From: Spartinivicinus marinus
GTDB lineage: Bacteria; Pseudomonadota; Gammaproteobacteria; Pseudomonadales; Zooshikellaceae
Direction: 5' to 3'
Assembly (NCBI RefSeq): GCF_026309355.1
Contig: NZ_JAPJZK010000001.1
Span: forward strand, 3,802,501 to 3,866,500
Length of the DNA: 64,000 bases
Below are positions 38,250 to 48,434 of this stretch, piece by piece. Under the pieces are notes generated by a model. It was not told the origin of the DNA, made no database searches, and worked only from the letters and a program-made list of their open reading frames with translations. The position numbers and the translations under genes are program-made. Numbering within the stretch: position 1 is the first letter of the stretch; every line of letters starts with the position of its first letter.

Positions 38250-39950
38250 ATGAGTATCATCGGTATCGATTTGGGAACCACTAACAGCTTGATAAGTGTT
38301 TGGCAGAATGGACAGGCTGTTGTTATCCCAAATGTGTTGGGTGATGCTTTAACTCCATCTGTAGTGGGGTTGGATGATAATGGTGAGGTGCTTGTTGGTA
38401 AGGCAGCTAAAGAACGCTTATACACACACCCAGCCGTTACGGTTGAGTTGTTCAAACGGTATATGGGGAGTGAAAAAGAATACTCGTTAGCCAATCATAC
38501 ATTTAAGCCTCAGGATTTAGCTTCTTTTGTGTTACGAGCACTTAAAGCGGATGCGGAAGCTTATTTAGGCTGCGAGGTGACAGAGGCGGTTATTAGTGTG
38601 CCTGCTTATTTCAACGAACAGCAACGACGTGCCACTCAATTAGCAGGTCAGCTGGCAGGCTTAAAAGTAGAGCGACTTATTAGTGAGCCAACTGCTGCTG
38701 CATTAGCTTATGGCATGGTAAGTCCTGATGTTGAAAAACATTACATGATTTTTGACTTAGGCGGCGGAACCTTTGATGTATCTGTATTGGAACTGTTTGA
38801 TGGTGTAATGGAAGTTAATGCCAGTGCTGGTGATAACCACTTGGGTGGAGAAGATTTTCTCGATGTACTTTTAAATTATTTTTGTGAAAAAGTTAACGCT
38901 AATAAAGAGGAATTAACCCAGGCAGCCTATACCCATTTACGGAGTCAGGTTAATCGAGCCAAACACCAACTGAGTACTCATCATCAAACAACAATACAGT
39001 TTAAGTATAATGATGAGCAGGCATTGCTCACAGTCACCCGAGACGAATTTGAAAAACTCTGCGAGCCATTAATTAACCGGCTTAGGCTGCCAGTAGAGCG
39101 AGCACTGCGTGATGCCAAAATAAAACCTGCTGATGTGGATGAGCTGATTTTAGTCGGTGGTTCAACTCGAATGGTATTGGTTCGCTCTCTAGTGGCAAAG
39201 CTGTTTGGCCGACTGCCAAGTTGCCATTTAAATCCAGACCAGGTGGTTGCTATGGGGGCTGCGGTACAGGCTGGGTTAAAACAAAAGGATCAGGCGCTAA
39301 GAGAAATAGTCATGACGGATGTGTGCCCTTATTCACTGGGAGTAGAAGTGTCATCTAGCCGTGTCGGTTATTATGATTCTGGGCTTTTTAGTCCCATTCT
39401 TGAACGTAATACTGTTGTACCAGCTTCGCGAGTAGAGCGTTTTACTACTTCCTCTGACCAGCAGGCAAAAGTAAATATAAAAATCTATCAGGGAGAAAGC
39501 CGACGAGTTAAGGACAATATTAAGCTGAGTAATTTAATGATAGAAGTACCCCCCAAACCAGCTGGTGAAGAAGCGGTTGATATACGTTTTACCTACGACG
39601 TGAATGGTATTTTAGAAGTAGAGGTTAAAGTAGTATCAACGGGGCAACAGGCGACAACTGTTATTGAAGAATATCCTGGCTTGCTTACTCCGGCAGAAAT
39701 TGCCGCGAAGCTTGCTGCTTTATCTGAAATTAAAATCCACCCACGTGATAGCATGGAGAACCGTTTATTAATGGCACGGGGAGAGCGACTTTATGAGCAA
39801 GCACTGGGTGAACAGCGTGAGTATATTGGTGAGCTATTAATGGAATTTGAAACGGTGCTAGCGCAACAAGATACTAAAAAAATACGGCAGGTGAATAGGG
39901 ACTTAAACCAATTATTTGATGAAATAGCAGCAGAATTATATTTATTATGA
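38250..39950 (+). CDS. hscC: HscC-type Hsp70 chaperone
   Basis: A 566-residue Hsp70 close in length to E. coli HscC (about 556) and shorter than DnaK (about 638), since it lacks most of the C-terminal lid. The ATPase motifs are clear: [14 protein letters not shown] at residues 4-17, [31 protein letters not shown] and [10 protein letters not shown]. The substrate-binding part has the ITIYQGE-type NIKIYQGES and the DVNGILEVE segment. Its stop overlaps the ATG of the next gene by four bases (ATGA), so the two are coupled. In E. coli HscC works with specialised J proteins and modulates RpoD activity. That link is established knowledge for E. coli only. Confidence 0.9.
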   Translation: MSIIGIDLGTTNSLISVWQNGQAVVIPNVLGDALTPSVVGLDDNGEVLVGKAAKERLYTHPAVTVELFKRYMGSEKEYSLANHTFKPQDLASFVLRALKADAEAYLGCEVTEAVISVPAYFNEQQRRATQLAGQLAGLKVERLISEPTAAALAYGMVSPDVEKHYMIFDLGGGTFDVSVLELFDGVMEVNASAGDNHLGGEDFLDVLLNYFCEKVNANKEELTQAAYTHLRSQVNRAKHQLSTHHQTTIQFKYNDEQALLTVTRDEFEKLCEPLINRLRLPVERALRDAKIKPADVDELILVGGSTRMVLVRSLVAKLFGRLPSCHLNPDQVVAMGAAVQAGLKQKDQALREIVMTDVCPYSLGVEVSSSRVGYYDSGLFSPILERNTVVPASRVERFTTSSDQQAKVNIKIYQGESRRVKDNIKLSNLMIEVPPKPAGEEAVDIRFTYDVNGILEVEVKVVSTGQQATTVIEEYPGLLTPAEIAAKLAALSEIKIHPRDSMENRLLMARGERLYEQALGEQREYIGELLMEFETVLAQQDTKKIRQVNRDLNQLFDEIAAELYLL

Positions 39951-40735
39951 GTTGTTGGGACATTCTTGGCATAGAGTCTACTGAAGATATCAAAAAGATT
40001 AAGCATGCTTATGCCAGCAAACTAAAATTGTTGGATCTAGCGACCCAGCAAGCTTTATTTGAAGAACTTCGTAGGGCGCTGGAACATGCAAAAGTGCAAG
40101 CCCAGTCTGGCTTGCAAAACCAGTCACTGCCGTTTAATAGTAGGCAAAAACCTAAAGCACAGAGCTTGGTTGTAACCCAACTGGATGACTTTGTTATTCA
40201 ACTGGAAATCTTATATGCAGATTTTCCGCGCCGAATCCAACTGGAAGAATGGCAGCGACTACTGGCTGATTTACCTCATTGGACTCTTGATAGAAAACAG
40301 ACTATTAGTGATGTATTGTTTGGTTTCTTATTGGAAAATTACTATCTGCCGCCAACAATTTTAGTTTATCTGGAGCAACAATTTGCTTGGGGTGAGCAGC
40401 AGCTACAATTAATCAAGCATTATAATGAAACTGATATAGAACGGTTGTTTGCGTTAATCAAGCAACCTTTGGAGTTTCCCAGCTTTGAATTTTTGCAAGA
40501 TTTACCCAGTCAGCTCTCAGACCGTTATATAGAATTATGTTGGACTGGCCGACAAGCGCTGTTAAACAACCATTTTGATAAAGCCCTTAATTGTTTATTA
40601 AAAGCTTATGGCATATATAAAAAGGACCCTTATTTACTACGCTTGCTGGGTAATGCCTTTGAACGGGTTGGTCGTAAAAATCAGGCATTGGACTGCTATT
40701 ATGCAGGCTCTGAGCTAGTAAAAGATGATTATTAG
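39947..40735 (+). CDS. J-like protein without HPD motif, partner candidate of HscC
   Basis: A 262-residue protein. The N-terminus ([49 protein letters not shown], 49 residues) has the helix pattern of a J domain (WDILGI start, IKxAYxxKL helix II) but no HPD between helices II and III. The remainder has TPR-like helical pairs near the C-terminus (ELCWTGRQALLNNHFDKALNCLLKAYGIYKKDPYLLRLLGNAFERVGRKNQALDCYY). It overlaps hscC by four bases. The context suggests a targeting or scaffold role for HscC. Without HPD it should not stimulate the Hsp70 ATPase in the usual way. Confidence 0.72.
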   Translation: MSCWDILGIESTEDIKKIKHAYASKLKLLDLATQQALFEELRRALEHAKVQAQSGLQNQSLPFNSRQKPKAQSLVVTQLDDFVIQLEILYADFPRRIQLEEWQRLLADLPHWTLDRKQTISDVLFGFLLENYYLPPTILVYLEQQFAWGEQQLQLIKHYNETDIERLFALIKQPLEFPSFEFLQDLPSQLSDRYIELCWTGRQALLNNHFDKALNCLLKAYGIYKKDPYLLRLLGNAFERVGRKNQALDCYYAGSELVKDDY

Positions 40736-40787
40736 ACTTTATTACCATCCTTAGTGCTTAGCGATGGTAATAAAGCCTAATAATCAT
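40725..40787. terminator. Long bidirectional hairpin between convergent operons
   Basis: Arms of 25 bases at 40725-40749 and 40763-40787 are reverse complements with one mismatch, around a 13-base loop. The inner 13 bp CTTTATTACCATC/GATGGTAATAAAG is perfect. The left arm contains the stop codon of the J-like gene. It can stop transcription from both directions between the hscC pair and the ATPase operon. Confidence 0.75.
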
Positions 40788-40797
40788 TCGTAAATAG

Positions 40798-43700
40798 CTA
40801 AGGTTTTACAGGTTTTGATCCTGTCTTTGGAGTTTGGTAACGTTGCAGACGATGAGTCAGTTCGTTCACCTTACGTAGTATATTTTGGTCAAGTCCAATT
40901 TTATGATTCATTGATGTTACTACGGGCATAAAACTTGTCTCGATAGTCATCGCTAAGGTACGAATAATATCTTCTAAGTTTTCACTTGGCTGATTAACAA
41001 TTTGAATATTAGCTTGTTTCTCGGTAATTGCTTGACGTAATGTCTGTATGCCATTTTCTAATTTAGCACCACTATCTACTTTGGTGATTTGTTTACCTAC
41101 TTGAGTTAATACAGTAACTAATCCATTAACTTGCTTATTTAATATGGCCATGCTTTGATCTTGTTGTTGGCTAGACTGCTGCAAGTGTTGACCAACAGTT
41201 TGTAATTGGTCGGTTAATTGTTCTAGCCAGGTGCTGGTACCTTGCTGGCTGGCCAGTGTGCTGTTAATGGTTTGAAGATTGCGATTAATAGTGACCACTT
41301 GATTAGCCATTTGCGTAATACTATCAGCGTCATCGCCTCCCAGCGATTGAATACGCTGAAATTCTTCCTGGATTTGTTGCCAGCGGCTTTTTTCTGTATC
41401 AGACAGACTATTACGTAAAGCGCCAAGTTTTAGTAAGTTTTCTTCTGCTCCATTGGTTAAGGTTTGGGCTTCACCTAAATAGTGATCGCCGATTAGCGAT
41501 TGCAGCTCCTCGTCATTCATAATCGCAACCACTTTTTCAGCCATCTTATTCATATTACGATAGCTGCCTTGTAATTTAAAAGGAGGCTCTGTGCGATATT
41601 TATCGGCTGTAGCTGCTGAGCGGATATATTCCTGGTTAACTTTAAGTACCACATCCTGGATTTTAAATAACCGCTGCAGTACGGCAATAATTTCATCCAG
41701 CTCAGCCGCACTGTATTGATAGCTTAATTCACTGGAAGACTGTTCTTTATTTTGTGTCATGGTAATTATTTTATAAATATCAGCCATGTCACGATTAGCA
41801 AGTGGTGCCAGTACTGGGTTTGAGGTAAGTGCATTTTCGATATAACTGAGCTTAAATTGCTGGTCACTGCCACTTAATACATCACCCAGGTTATATATAT
41901 CAGCCCGGTTGGCCAGCATATCAGGAATCTTAAATACTTCTCCTGATTCGGTATAGGGGTTGCCCGCCATAATCACACAGAATTTTTTCCCACGCATATC
42001 ATAGGTTTTTGTTTTGCCTTGCCAAACCCCTTCTATACGACGGGTACCATCACAAAGGGAGATAAATTTTTGTAAAAATTCAGGATGAGTGTGCTGGATG
42101 TCATCTAAGTAAAGCATGACATTATTGCCCATTTCTAAAGCTAAATTGAGTTTTTGCAGCTCTTGGGCGGCAGTGGCATTGGGTGCTTCTTGTGGATCAA
42201 GGGATAATACATTATGACCTAGGGCAGGGCAGTTGATTTTCATAAATATCAACCCTAACCGGTTAGCAACGTATTCCATTAAAGTTGTTTTACCATAACC
42301 AGGTGGTGAAATAAGTAATAACAGTCCCATTAAATCTGTACGTCTATTATCACCTATGGTGCCCATTTGTTTGGCTAAGTTATCACCAATAATAGGAAAA
42401 TACACATCATTTATAAGCTTGTTACGTACAAAAGAAGCTAAAGGTTTGGGTTTGAACTCATCTAAACGGAGAGACTCTCGTTGTTCTTCCATTAATTGGT
42501 GGCGTAGTTCGCCAAAACGTTTAAATGCAGGTACATCGGCTAAATTAAAGTGAGTGAGTCGATCATTAAACTCTGCCAGATTAAAGCTTAAGGTACTGCT
42601 ATTAATTAAAGGGTGGTCGCCTAGCAAGTCGCTGATTTGCTGTTCTGCCTGGAAGGCAACGGTCATAAATGAGATGTCGTGCTCTAGTAAAATATAGCTG
42701 GTTGCATCTGCCAGGATAATATCAGCATAGTCGGTTGCTTGTTGTTGGCTATAGGCTTCTAACCAAGCAGTGACCAGTAGCCACTGTTCTTTTAACTGGC
42801 TTTTTAGTTGGGTTAAGGTATCCAGCAACTGACGACGATGATTAATTTTCTCAAGGAACTGCATGCACTGTTGAGCAAGTTCAACCCCTTGTTGACTGAC
42901 TGTAAATTTTAAGTCGCTATCCCCCAATGACTCAATTAAATAATTGGCTGCATTATCAATTTCTGAGTCACTAAAAGCTAATAATTGGTTTTCATTAAAT
43001 TGTTGTAGTTGCTCGACAATAGCGTTTTTAGCTTGAAGATAAGCTTGGTTGCTGTTCAGGTTTTCAATCAATAGTTTTGCGGTATAACCTTGGCTTTTTA
43101 GACTGACTTTCTGCTCTTTATCTAAACCGTATACCCAGAATAATGCTGCAGCAGCACGGGCGCGTGCCGAATAGCTAAGACGCTGTTGGGTATTTTTAAG
43201 ACTGGTGTACTTTTGAATAATTTTTACTGCATCGTGGTCATGGACCCCTTTTTCATATCCTTCCTGATATCGAGGGCTGGCAAAATCACGAACGGCTTTT
43301 AGCAAGTCTGATTCATTAAGTAATAGTTTTTGCAGCTTTTCATGACTCATGTCTTCTTGTTGCAGTTCAGCTGCCTGTAAAAATTGATAAGCCAGATATT
43401 CTGCTCGATAAACTCGATCATTTTCAGAAACCAGGCTTTGCTGCCAATAGGTTTTTAATTGGTTTAACTCTTCCGACACAAGTGGTTGGTAAAAATTGGT
43501 ACCAGTTAAGTGTAAATACAAACCATCCTGACGGGGAAGGATGGTGGTATCTAGAGTTTGGGTGTTAACACTGAATTTGTGTTTACCCAGCTTAATGACC
43601 TGACCACTTTCTTCATAGATATCCTGTTTATCTCGCAGGGTTTTTAGAGCTTGATCTTTAATGCTCTTTAATGAGGCACTTAGTTCATCTGCTTTTACTG

Positions 43701-46197
43701 ACTCTTTCAGTTCAACCAAGCGCTTTACCAGGTTATGAACTTTCAAAATCATCGTATCTGAAGCAAAAAATGTATTTATTTGATCTGACTCAGTAAAAGT
43801 CTGGCTTCGTCGCTCAATGCCGGTTAATACTCGTTTAGCAGAGTCGTAAAGACTTTGAGCTCGCCGTTGTCGTTCTTCTAATAAAGTTTGCTTTCTTGCT
43901 TCAAAGGTATCGTACAACTCCTCACGCTTTTGCAAAATATCAGCAAGAAACTGATCATGCTCGGCAAACTGAGTTTCAATTTCTTCTAATTGGATGGCCA
44001 GTTTGGATAATTCTTCATCACAGCGTTCTGGTGTATCAGTCAAGCTTAAGGCATTGGTAATGGATAAAGAAAATAACCTGAATTGTGCACCAAACTCTGC
44101 AACTGACTCTTTGCTGCTTAATTCTTTCAGCCGGTTATTGGCTCTGGCTTTAGTTTGATTAAGTTTGGCATAAATTTCCGAAATAGTTTCTAATACTTCA
44201 GTGCGCTGTGGAGCATCTTCAACATCCAGTGTCGATAACATATTGGTCAGTAAATCCAACCCACTGGCAGTTTCTTCGATCGTGTCTAAGGTATCTTGTA
44301 ACGTTTTAACGTTTTCAGCCTGGCCGGCTTTAGTATCTAATTCTGTGATTTTTTCATGATAAGGGATTAGTGCTTGGTCTGAACTGATAAATTTGACAGT
44401 GGCCTGGCTGATTTCAGCCAACTTGCTATCAAGTAGTTCATTAAGCACTTGTAAGCGTGCTTGATTGATATAGCGAGTGTCTTGGATTGTTAAAAGATGG
44501 CCTTTATGCTTTTTCAAGCTATCCAAGGCATTAACAAATAAATCAGGGCTATTCCAACGTTCTGGAGTCAGATTGCGAATGAGTTCTGTTTGTTTGGTTT
44601 CAGCTTCTTGTAAAACCTTTTTAGCTGTTTTTTGGATGTGCTGAACTTTTTCAAATTCATCTAAAACCATCTCTGCTGTTTCAACGATGGTATGGACATC
44701 TTTTGCTAGATGATCAACAGCTGCTTCGTCCAACCAGTAATAGTTATCGAACAGTACTTTGCATTGAGCAATTAATCCTTCATAGACATTAGTGCTGGGG
44801 CTTAAATGTAAAACTGCTTTAGATATGCTAAAAATGTCGGATACCGCACGCACCAGCTCAGCATTACCAATAGTGGCTAGGAACCCGCCTGCGGTTTCTT
44901 GGGCTGCTGCATGTTCGTCAGAAGAGTAGGGGGTTTGCCATACCTGCATCGGGTGAATCCGGGTAGGTTCAGTACTGGCTGTCGTAAAAATGACCATTTT
45001 ACCTTCTGGGTACAAACCATAGCCATGACACTCAATTGGGTTGGCCAGCTCTTTTTGAATTAGATTATAAGAACAAAGGACAAAGCGGCCTTCTTCAGCT
45101 TCATAAAACACATAAAGCACATCTTCGCCATTAGGGGCTTTTATCGTGCGCTTGTATTCTAGGTTATCAGTGTTGATTGAGCTGAAAGTTTTGTGTTCGC
45201 CGCCGGGCAGGTAATAACCGCCTGGATAAATAATGCCATGGTCTTCAGGCAGCTGGAGACAAGACAGGCCAATTTGATCAACTCTTACAACGGTATCAAG
45301 CAGAGCGTTATACACCAAATAGCGCCATTGCTGCTCCCGATAGGGTTTTATTTTTAATAGAATTAACTGGCCTAACTCAGCAAAGCAGACTTCAGCATCA
45401 TCCAACGACTGGTGTTTATCTTCTACTGGTTCGCTGTAAATCCCTTGTCCTGTATCGGTATTGTCTTCTATTTTTACTGTTAGATCACCATTAATAGTTT
45501 CAACAAACAGTTTGTTGAGAATATTGATATGGGGGTGATCACCAAGTACATGGTCTTCTCGCCCGGTTTTAGTCCATTCAAAGTCGTGGGAAGGGGGAAG
45601 GGTAAAATCACGCTCACCACGGTTATCAACATATTGAATATGATCTTTGGTGATTTGCCAGCGAAATACGCGAATATCAGTAATTTTTTTGCCAATTTGA
45701 AAAGCAGCCAGCAGACTGGATTCTGAAACACGCAATTGAATAAGTGTTGCTTGTTTGTAGTAGGTATATAACTCGTTAAAATCTTCTTGGAATTTAGTGC
45801 TGTCTAAAAAGCTACCTTTAATAGGGACTTCTTCAAGCTGAAATTCATTGTTTTCTTCTTTTAACTGATATAATGCAAAAACATCTTCTATACTGGTCTC
45901 TTGTTTAAGGCCTATATAAACGTTGTAACCAAATAACAGCTTTTTGCCAATGCGAACAATATCCCTGGCAACACAATTATTTTCAGTGCGGGCGCGGGTA
46001 CGACCAATCACTTCTAATTGAGTTTGACCAAAGGTATTAATGCGTTGCTGGTTAAGGGAAGCCGATTTTTGCTTTAACTGTTCTGCTTGTTCTTCTAACC
46101 GCTTGCGTAAAATATCATAGGCGCCGTCTTGGCTTACGGCTTGGGCAAGTTGCTGATCTGCTGAGTTGACTTCCACTGTAGAATACCTCTTTGCCAT
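40798..46197 (-). CDS. Giant coiled-coil AAA+ ATPase of the flotillin/PspA operon (DUF3686-type, annotated as DNA repair ATPase)
   Basis: At 1,799 residues this is the largest gene here. Residues about 1-470 resemble the DUF3686 region found in proteins labelled DNA repair ATPase, with FGYNVYIGLK, RAEEG-type blocks and LVYNALLDTVVRVDQIGLSCLQLPEDHGIIYPGGYYL. Residues about 480-1240 are mainly coiled coil. The AAA+ module (about 1285-1530) has Walker A SPPGYGKT at 1297-1304, Walker B VMLYLDDIQH and sensor-like VIMAGNPY, similar in style to MoxR/dynein-type ATPases. A Q/N-rich coiled coil ends the protein. It is the last gene of a minus-strand operon with a flotillin. The DNA repair label has no support that I can see in sequence. 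A remodelling role on membrane scaffolds is an inference from context. Confidence 0.8.
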   Translation of the reverse strand: MAKRYSTVEVNSADQQLAQAVSQDGAYDILRKRLEEQAEQLKQKSASLNQQRINTFGQTQLEVIGRTRARTENNCVARDIVRIGKKLLFGYNVYIGLKQETSIEDVFALYQLKEENNEFQLEEVPIKGSFLDSTKFQEDFNELYTYYKQATLIQLRVSESSLLAAFQIGKKITDIRVFRWQITKDHIQYVDNRGERDFTLPPSHDFEWTKTGREDHVLGDHPHINILNKLFVETINGDLTVKIEDNTDTGQGIYSEPVEDKHQSLDDAEVCFAELGQLILLKIKPYREQQWRYLVYNALLDTVVRVDQIGLSCLQLPEDHGIIYPGGYYLPGGEHKTFSSINTDNLEYKRTIKAPNGEDVLYVFYEAEEGRFVLCSYNLIQKELANPIECHGYGLYPEGKMVIFTTASTEPTRIHPMQVWQTPYSSDEHAAAQETAGGFLATIGNAELVRAVSDIFSISKAVLHLSPSTNVYEGLIAQCKVLFDNYYWLDEAAVDHLAKDVHTIVETAEMVLDEFEKVQHIQKTAKKVLQEAETKQTELIRNLTPERWNSPDLFVNALDSLKKHKGHLLTIQDTRYINQARLQVLNELLDSKLAEISQATVKFISSDQALIPYHEKITELDTKAGQAENVKTLQDTLDTIEETASGLDLLTNMLSTLDVEDAPQRTEVLETISEIYAKLNQTKARANNRLKELSSKESVAEFGAQFRLFSLSITNALSLTDTPERCDEELSKLAIQLEEIETQFAEHDQFLADILQKREELYDTFEARKQTLLEERQRRAQSLYDSAKRVLTGIERRSQTFTESDQINTFFASDTMILKVHNLVKRLVELKESVKADELSASLKSIKDQALKTLRDKQDIYEESGQVIKLGKHKFSVNTQTLDTTILPRQDGLYLHLTGTNFYQPLVSEELNQLKTYWQQSLVSENDRVYRAEYLAYQFLQAAELQQEDMSHEKLQKLLLNESDLLKAVRDFASPRYQEGYEKGVHDHDAVKIIQKYTSLKNTQQRLSYSARARAAAALFWVYGLDKEQKVSLKSQGYTAKLLIENLNSNQAYLQAKNAIVEQLQQFNENQLLAFSDSEIDNAANYLIESLGDSDLKFTVSQQGVELAQQCMQFLEKINHRRQLLDTLTQLKSQLKEQWLLVTAWLEAYSQQQATDYADIILADATSYILLEHDISFMTVAFQAEQQISDLLGDHPLINSSTLSFNLAEFNDRLTHFNLADVPAFKRFGELRHQLMEEQRESLRLDEFKPKPLASFVRNKLINDVYFPIIGDNLAKQMGTIGDNRRTDLMGLLLLISPPGYGKTTLMEYVANRLGLIFMKINCPALGHNVLSLDPQEAPNATAAQELQKLNLALEMGNNVMLYLDDIQHTHPEFLQKFISLCDGTRRIEGVWQGKTKTYDMRGKKFCVIMAGNPYTESGEVFKIPDMLANRADIYNLGDVLSGSDQQFKLSYIENALTSNPVLAPLANRDMADIYKIITMTQNKEQSSSELSYQYSAAELDEIIAVLQRLFKIQDVVLKVNQEYIRSAATADKYRTEPPFKLQGSYRNMNKMAEKVVAIMNDEELQSLIGDHYLGEAQTLTNGAEENLLKLGALRNSLSDTEKSRWQQIQEEFQRIQSLGGDDADSITQMANQVVTINRNLQTINSTLASQQGTSTWLEQLTDQLQTVGQHLQQSSQQQDQSMAILNKQVNGLVTVLTQVGKQITKVDSGAKLENGIQTLRQAITEKQANIQIVNQPSENLEDIIRTLAMTIETSFMPVVTSMNHKIGLDQNILRKVNELTHRLQRYQTPKTGSKPVKP

Positions 46198-46241
46198 GCA
46201 ATGGAGATGTTGTAAAAAGACACTATAACAAGGAGAAAAGA

Positions 46242-46263
46242 GGGCAGTGATAATTCATTGCCC
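46242..46263 (-). promoter_or_regulatory. Attenuator-like hairpin between flotillin and ATPase genes
   Basis: On the minus-strand transcript GGGCAATGA and TCACTGCCC pair (one A-C mismatch) around ATTA and are followed by TCTTTTCTCC. It lies in the 80-base gap, the widest in the operon, and could reduce expression of the 5.4-kb ATPase gene relative to the flotillin. Confidence 0.45.
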
Positions 46264-46277
46264 TTGACATTTAGTGA

Positions 46278-48395
46278 TTAACTCTCATCACCGGGTTGCA
46301 GTTTTTCTTTAGCTGTTTCAAGTAGTTTCTTAGCAGCTTCAGTGTCTTTTTTATTGGTTGCATTAGCTAAAAAGTGAGTGAGAATACCCGCCACTTGTTG
46401 GATAGTTGAGGACTTCTCTACAGCACCATCAATCGCTTTACCCACCGAAAGCGACTTAACAAACGAGTCAAAGTAATCTCCACCACCGCCAACAATATCA
46501 ATTTTGGCTTGTTTCATCGCTTCAGACAGCACTTGTGCTTGATAGGCTGCGATGTCTTTACTGATATCAATTTCAGCCATTTTTTCAGCATGAGACGTAT
46601 CCAGCTTCATTCTAAACTCTTCATGATCACGGGCAACGTCGCTCATACTGGCCATTGCATCAAACTTCTCGCGTAAGCCATCGGCTTCTGCTTTAAAGCG
46701 CTGGCGAATCGATTCTGCTTCAGCATTGCCTTGCTTTTCAATGGCCTCCGCTTCAGCCACTTTCACTTTCACTTGTACTAAGGCTTGTTTTTCTTCACTG
46801 AGAGCATCAGCATCTTTTATTCTTACTTCAGCCATGCCTTGCATTTCTTGGCCTTTTGCTTCAGAAGCCATTTTTTCAGCGGTCACTTTCGCTTCAGCAA
46901 GCCCAACCTGCTCTGTACCCTGTGCTTCTGCTTGCATTTTTTCTTTCAATACACTGGCTTCTGCTAAACCCGTTTTTTCTAAGGCCAACGCTTTCGCTTC
47001 TTCAACCTCGGCTTGGGCTATCCCTGGTGCTGCGATTTCTGCTTTAACCCCATCAGCCAAGCGGATTTTGGCTTGCGCTTCTTTTTCAGAAATTTCCAGT
47101 TTAGCTTGTGCTAAAGTGAGTTTTTGCTTGGCTTCATGTTGTGCACATTGTTCTGCCGCTTCAGAAGCTTTAATTTGCTTAACTAAAGCTTGCTCCGCTT
47201 CCGCTTCCGCATCAGTGACGGTCACTTGTTTTTGTCGATCCGCTTCAGCCACTACCCGTAAGGTTTTTATTTGTTCTTCTTCTTCTGCAACTGTGCGATC
47301 AACAGCGATTCTTTCACGTACTACATCGGCAATAGCTTTACGCTCTTCTTCCAAGGCTTTTTCTTTGGCAATGCGTTGCAGTTCCACTTCTTTTTCACGG
47401 GAAATGACTTCTAACTGTCTGACCCGCTCTACTTTTTCTGTTTCAATGGCTAAAGCACGCTCGCGGTTTTTTTCGGCAACTTCAACTTCCCGTTGTTTGT
47501 TTTGTTCTTGGACTTCAATTTCCTGACTGGTCTCGATACGAGCCCGTTCAGCTTTTAACTGTTCTTCTGCTTGTACTTTATCAATTTCAGCTTGTTCCCG
47601 CGCTTTAACCGAGGAAATTTCTCGCTGTTGTTTGGCCTCTGCATCGGCTTGTTGACGTTCAAGCTCCAAAATCATTTCTTTGGCTTCAACATCTTTCTTT
47701 TTGATTTGCATTTCTTCTTCACGCTGCAACTCATTTGTACGAACATGTTGTTGCGCTGTGAGTTCGGTAATTTTCCGAATCCCCTGAGCGTCTAAGATAT
47801 TGTGATCATCAAGCTGGGTAATAGGGGTTTGCTCGATGTAATCAATGGCTACATCACTTAAATCATAACCACCTAAATCATTATCAGGAGGGCTTAATTG
47901 CTCAATAATTTGTTCTCTAAATTGGGCGCGCTCACGATAGAGATCTTCAAAGTCCATTTGCTTGCCCACGGTTTTTAGTGCTTCAGAAAACTTAGCGCTA
48001 AACATCTCTTCTAAAGTTGTTTGATCAGAAGCACGATTACAGCCTATTCGCTCTGCTACTTTTAAGACGTCATTAGCATTCTTGTTTACTCTCACAAAAA
48101 AAGCGACAACGATATCAGCGCGGATATTATCTTTGCAAATTAAGCCATCGGTGCCTTTACGACTGATTTCGATGGTTTTAAGGGAAATGTCCATAAATTC
48201 TTTTTTATGGACAACAGGCCATACAAACCTGCCAGTGAAAGTGACTTCAGGTTCTTGGCGCATGGTGTTAACAATCATGGCAACACCTTGCTCGACTTTG
48301 ACATAAAATTTATTTATCGCAACTACAGTGGCAATAAATGCAATGAGTACTAATAGAATAGTAACTGCTATTGGGATTACGCCAGATAGGTCCAT
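46278..48395 (-). CDS. yqiK: Flotillin family protein (YqiK-like, SPFH domain)
   Basis: Flotillins form inner-membrane scaffolds or microdomains. The 705-residue protein has one N-terminal membrane helix (about 7-28), an SPFH/band-7 domain (about 30-215, with VEQGVAMIVNTMRQEPEVTFTGRFVWPVVHKKEFMDISLK), then a long E/A/K/Q-rich coiled coil (about 220-580) with the repeated EAKALALEK and KAEADGLREKF types. The C-terminal tail (GGGGDYFDSFVKSLSVGKAIDGA) is like other YqiK proteins. It exceeds E. coli YqiK (about 550) mainly through a longer coiled coil. The upstream partner is YqiJ, as in E. coli. Confidence 0.93.
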   Translation of the reverse strand: MDLSGVIPIAVTILLVLIAFIATVVAINKFYVKVEQGVAMIVNTMRQEPEVTFTGRFVWPVVHKKEFMDISLKTIEISRKGTDGLICKDNIRADIVVAFFVRVNKNANDVLKVAERIGCNRASDQTTLEEMFSAKFSEALKTVGKQMDFEDLYRERAQFREQIIEQLSPPDNDLGGYDLSDVAIDYIEQTPITQLDDHNILDAQGIRKITELTAQQHVRTNELQREEEMQIKKKDVEAKEMILELERQQADAEAKQQREISSVKAREQAEIDKVQAEEQLKAERARIETSQEIEVQEQNKQREVEVAEKNRERALAIETEKVERVRQLEVISREKEVELQRIAKEKALEEERKAIADVVRERIAVDRTVAEEEEQIKTLRVVAEADRQKQVTVTDAEAEAEQALVKQIKASEAAEQCAQHEAKQKLTLAQAKLEISEKEAQAKIRLADGVKAEIAAPGIAQAEVEEAKALALEKTGLAEASVLKEKMQAEAQGTEQVGLAEAKVTAEKMASEAKGQEMQGMAEVRIKDADALSEEKQALVQVKVKVAEAEAIEKQGNAEAESIRQRFKAEADGLREKFDAMASMSDVARDHEEFRMKLDTSHAEKMAEIDISKDIAAYQAQVLSEAMKQAKIDIVGGGGDYFDSFVKSLSVGKAIDGAVEKSSTIQQVAGILTHFLANATNKKDTEAAKKLLETAKEKLQPGDES

Positions 48396-48434
48396 TTTTT
48401 ACTCCTTTGTTTTATTGAATGTATTTTGGGGGGG

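Noticed and set aside
46726-47526. A 266-codon plus-strand frame antisense to the flotillin coiled coil
   Set aside because: It is a shadow caused by the biased GCT/GAA codons of the coiled coil. The translation is S/A/F-rich low complexity with no start context.
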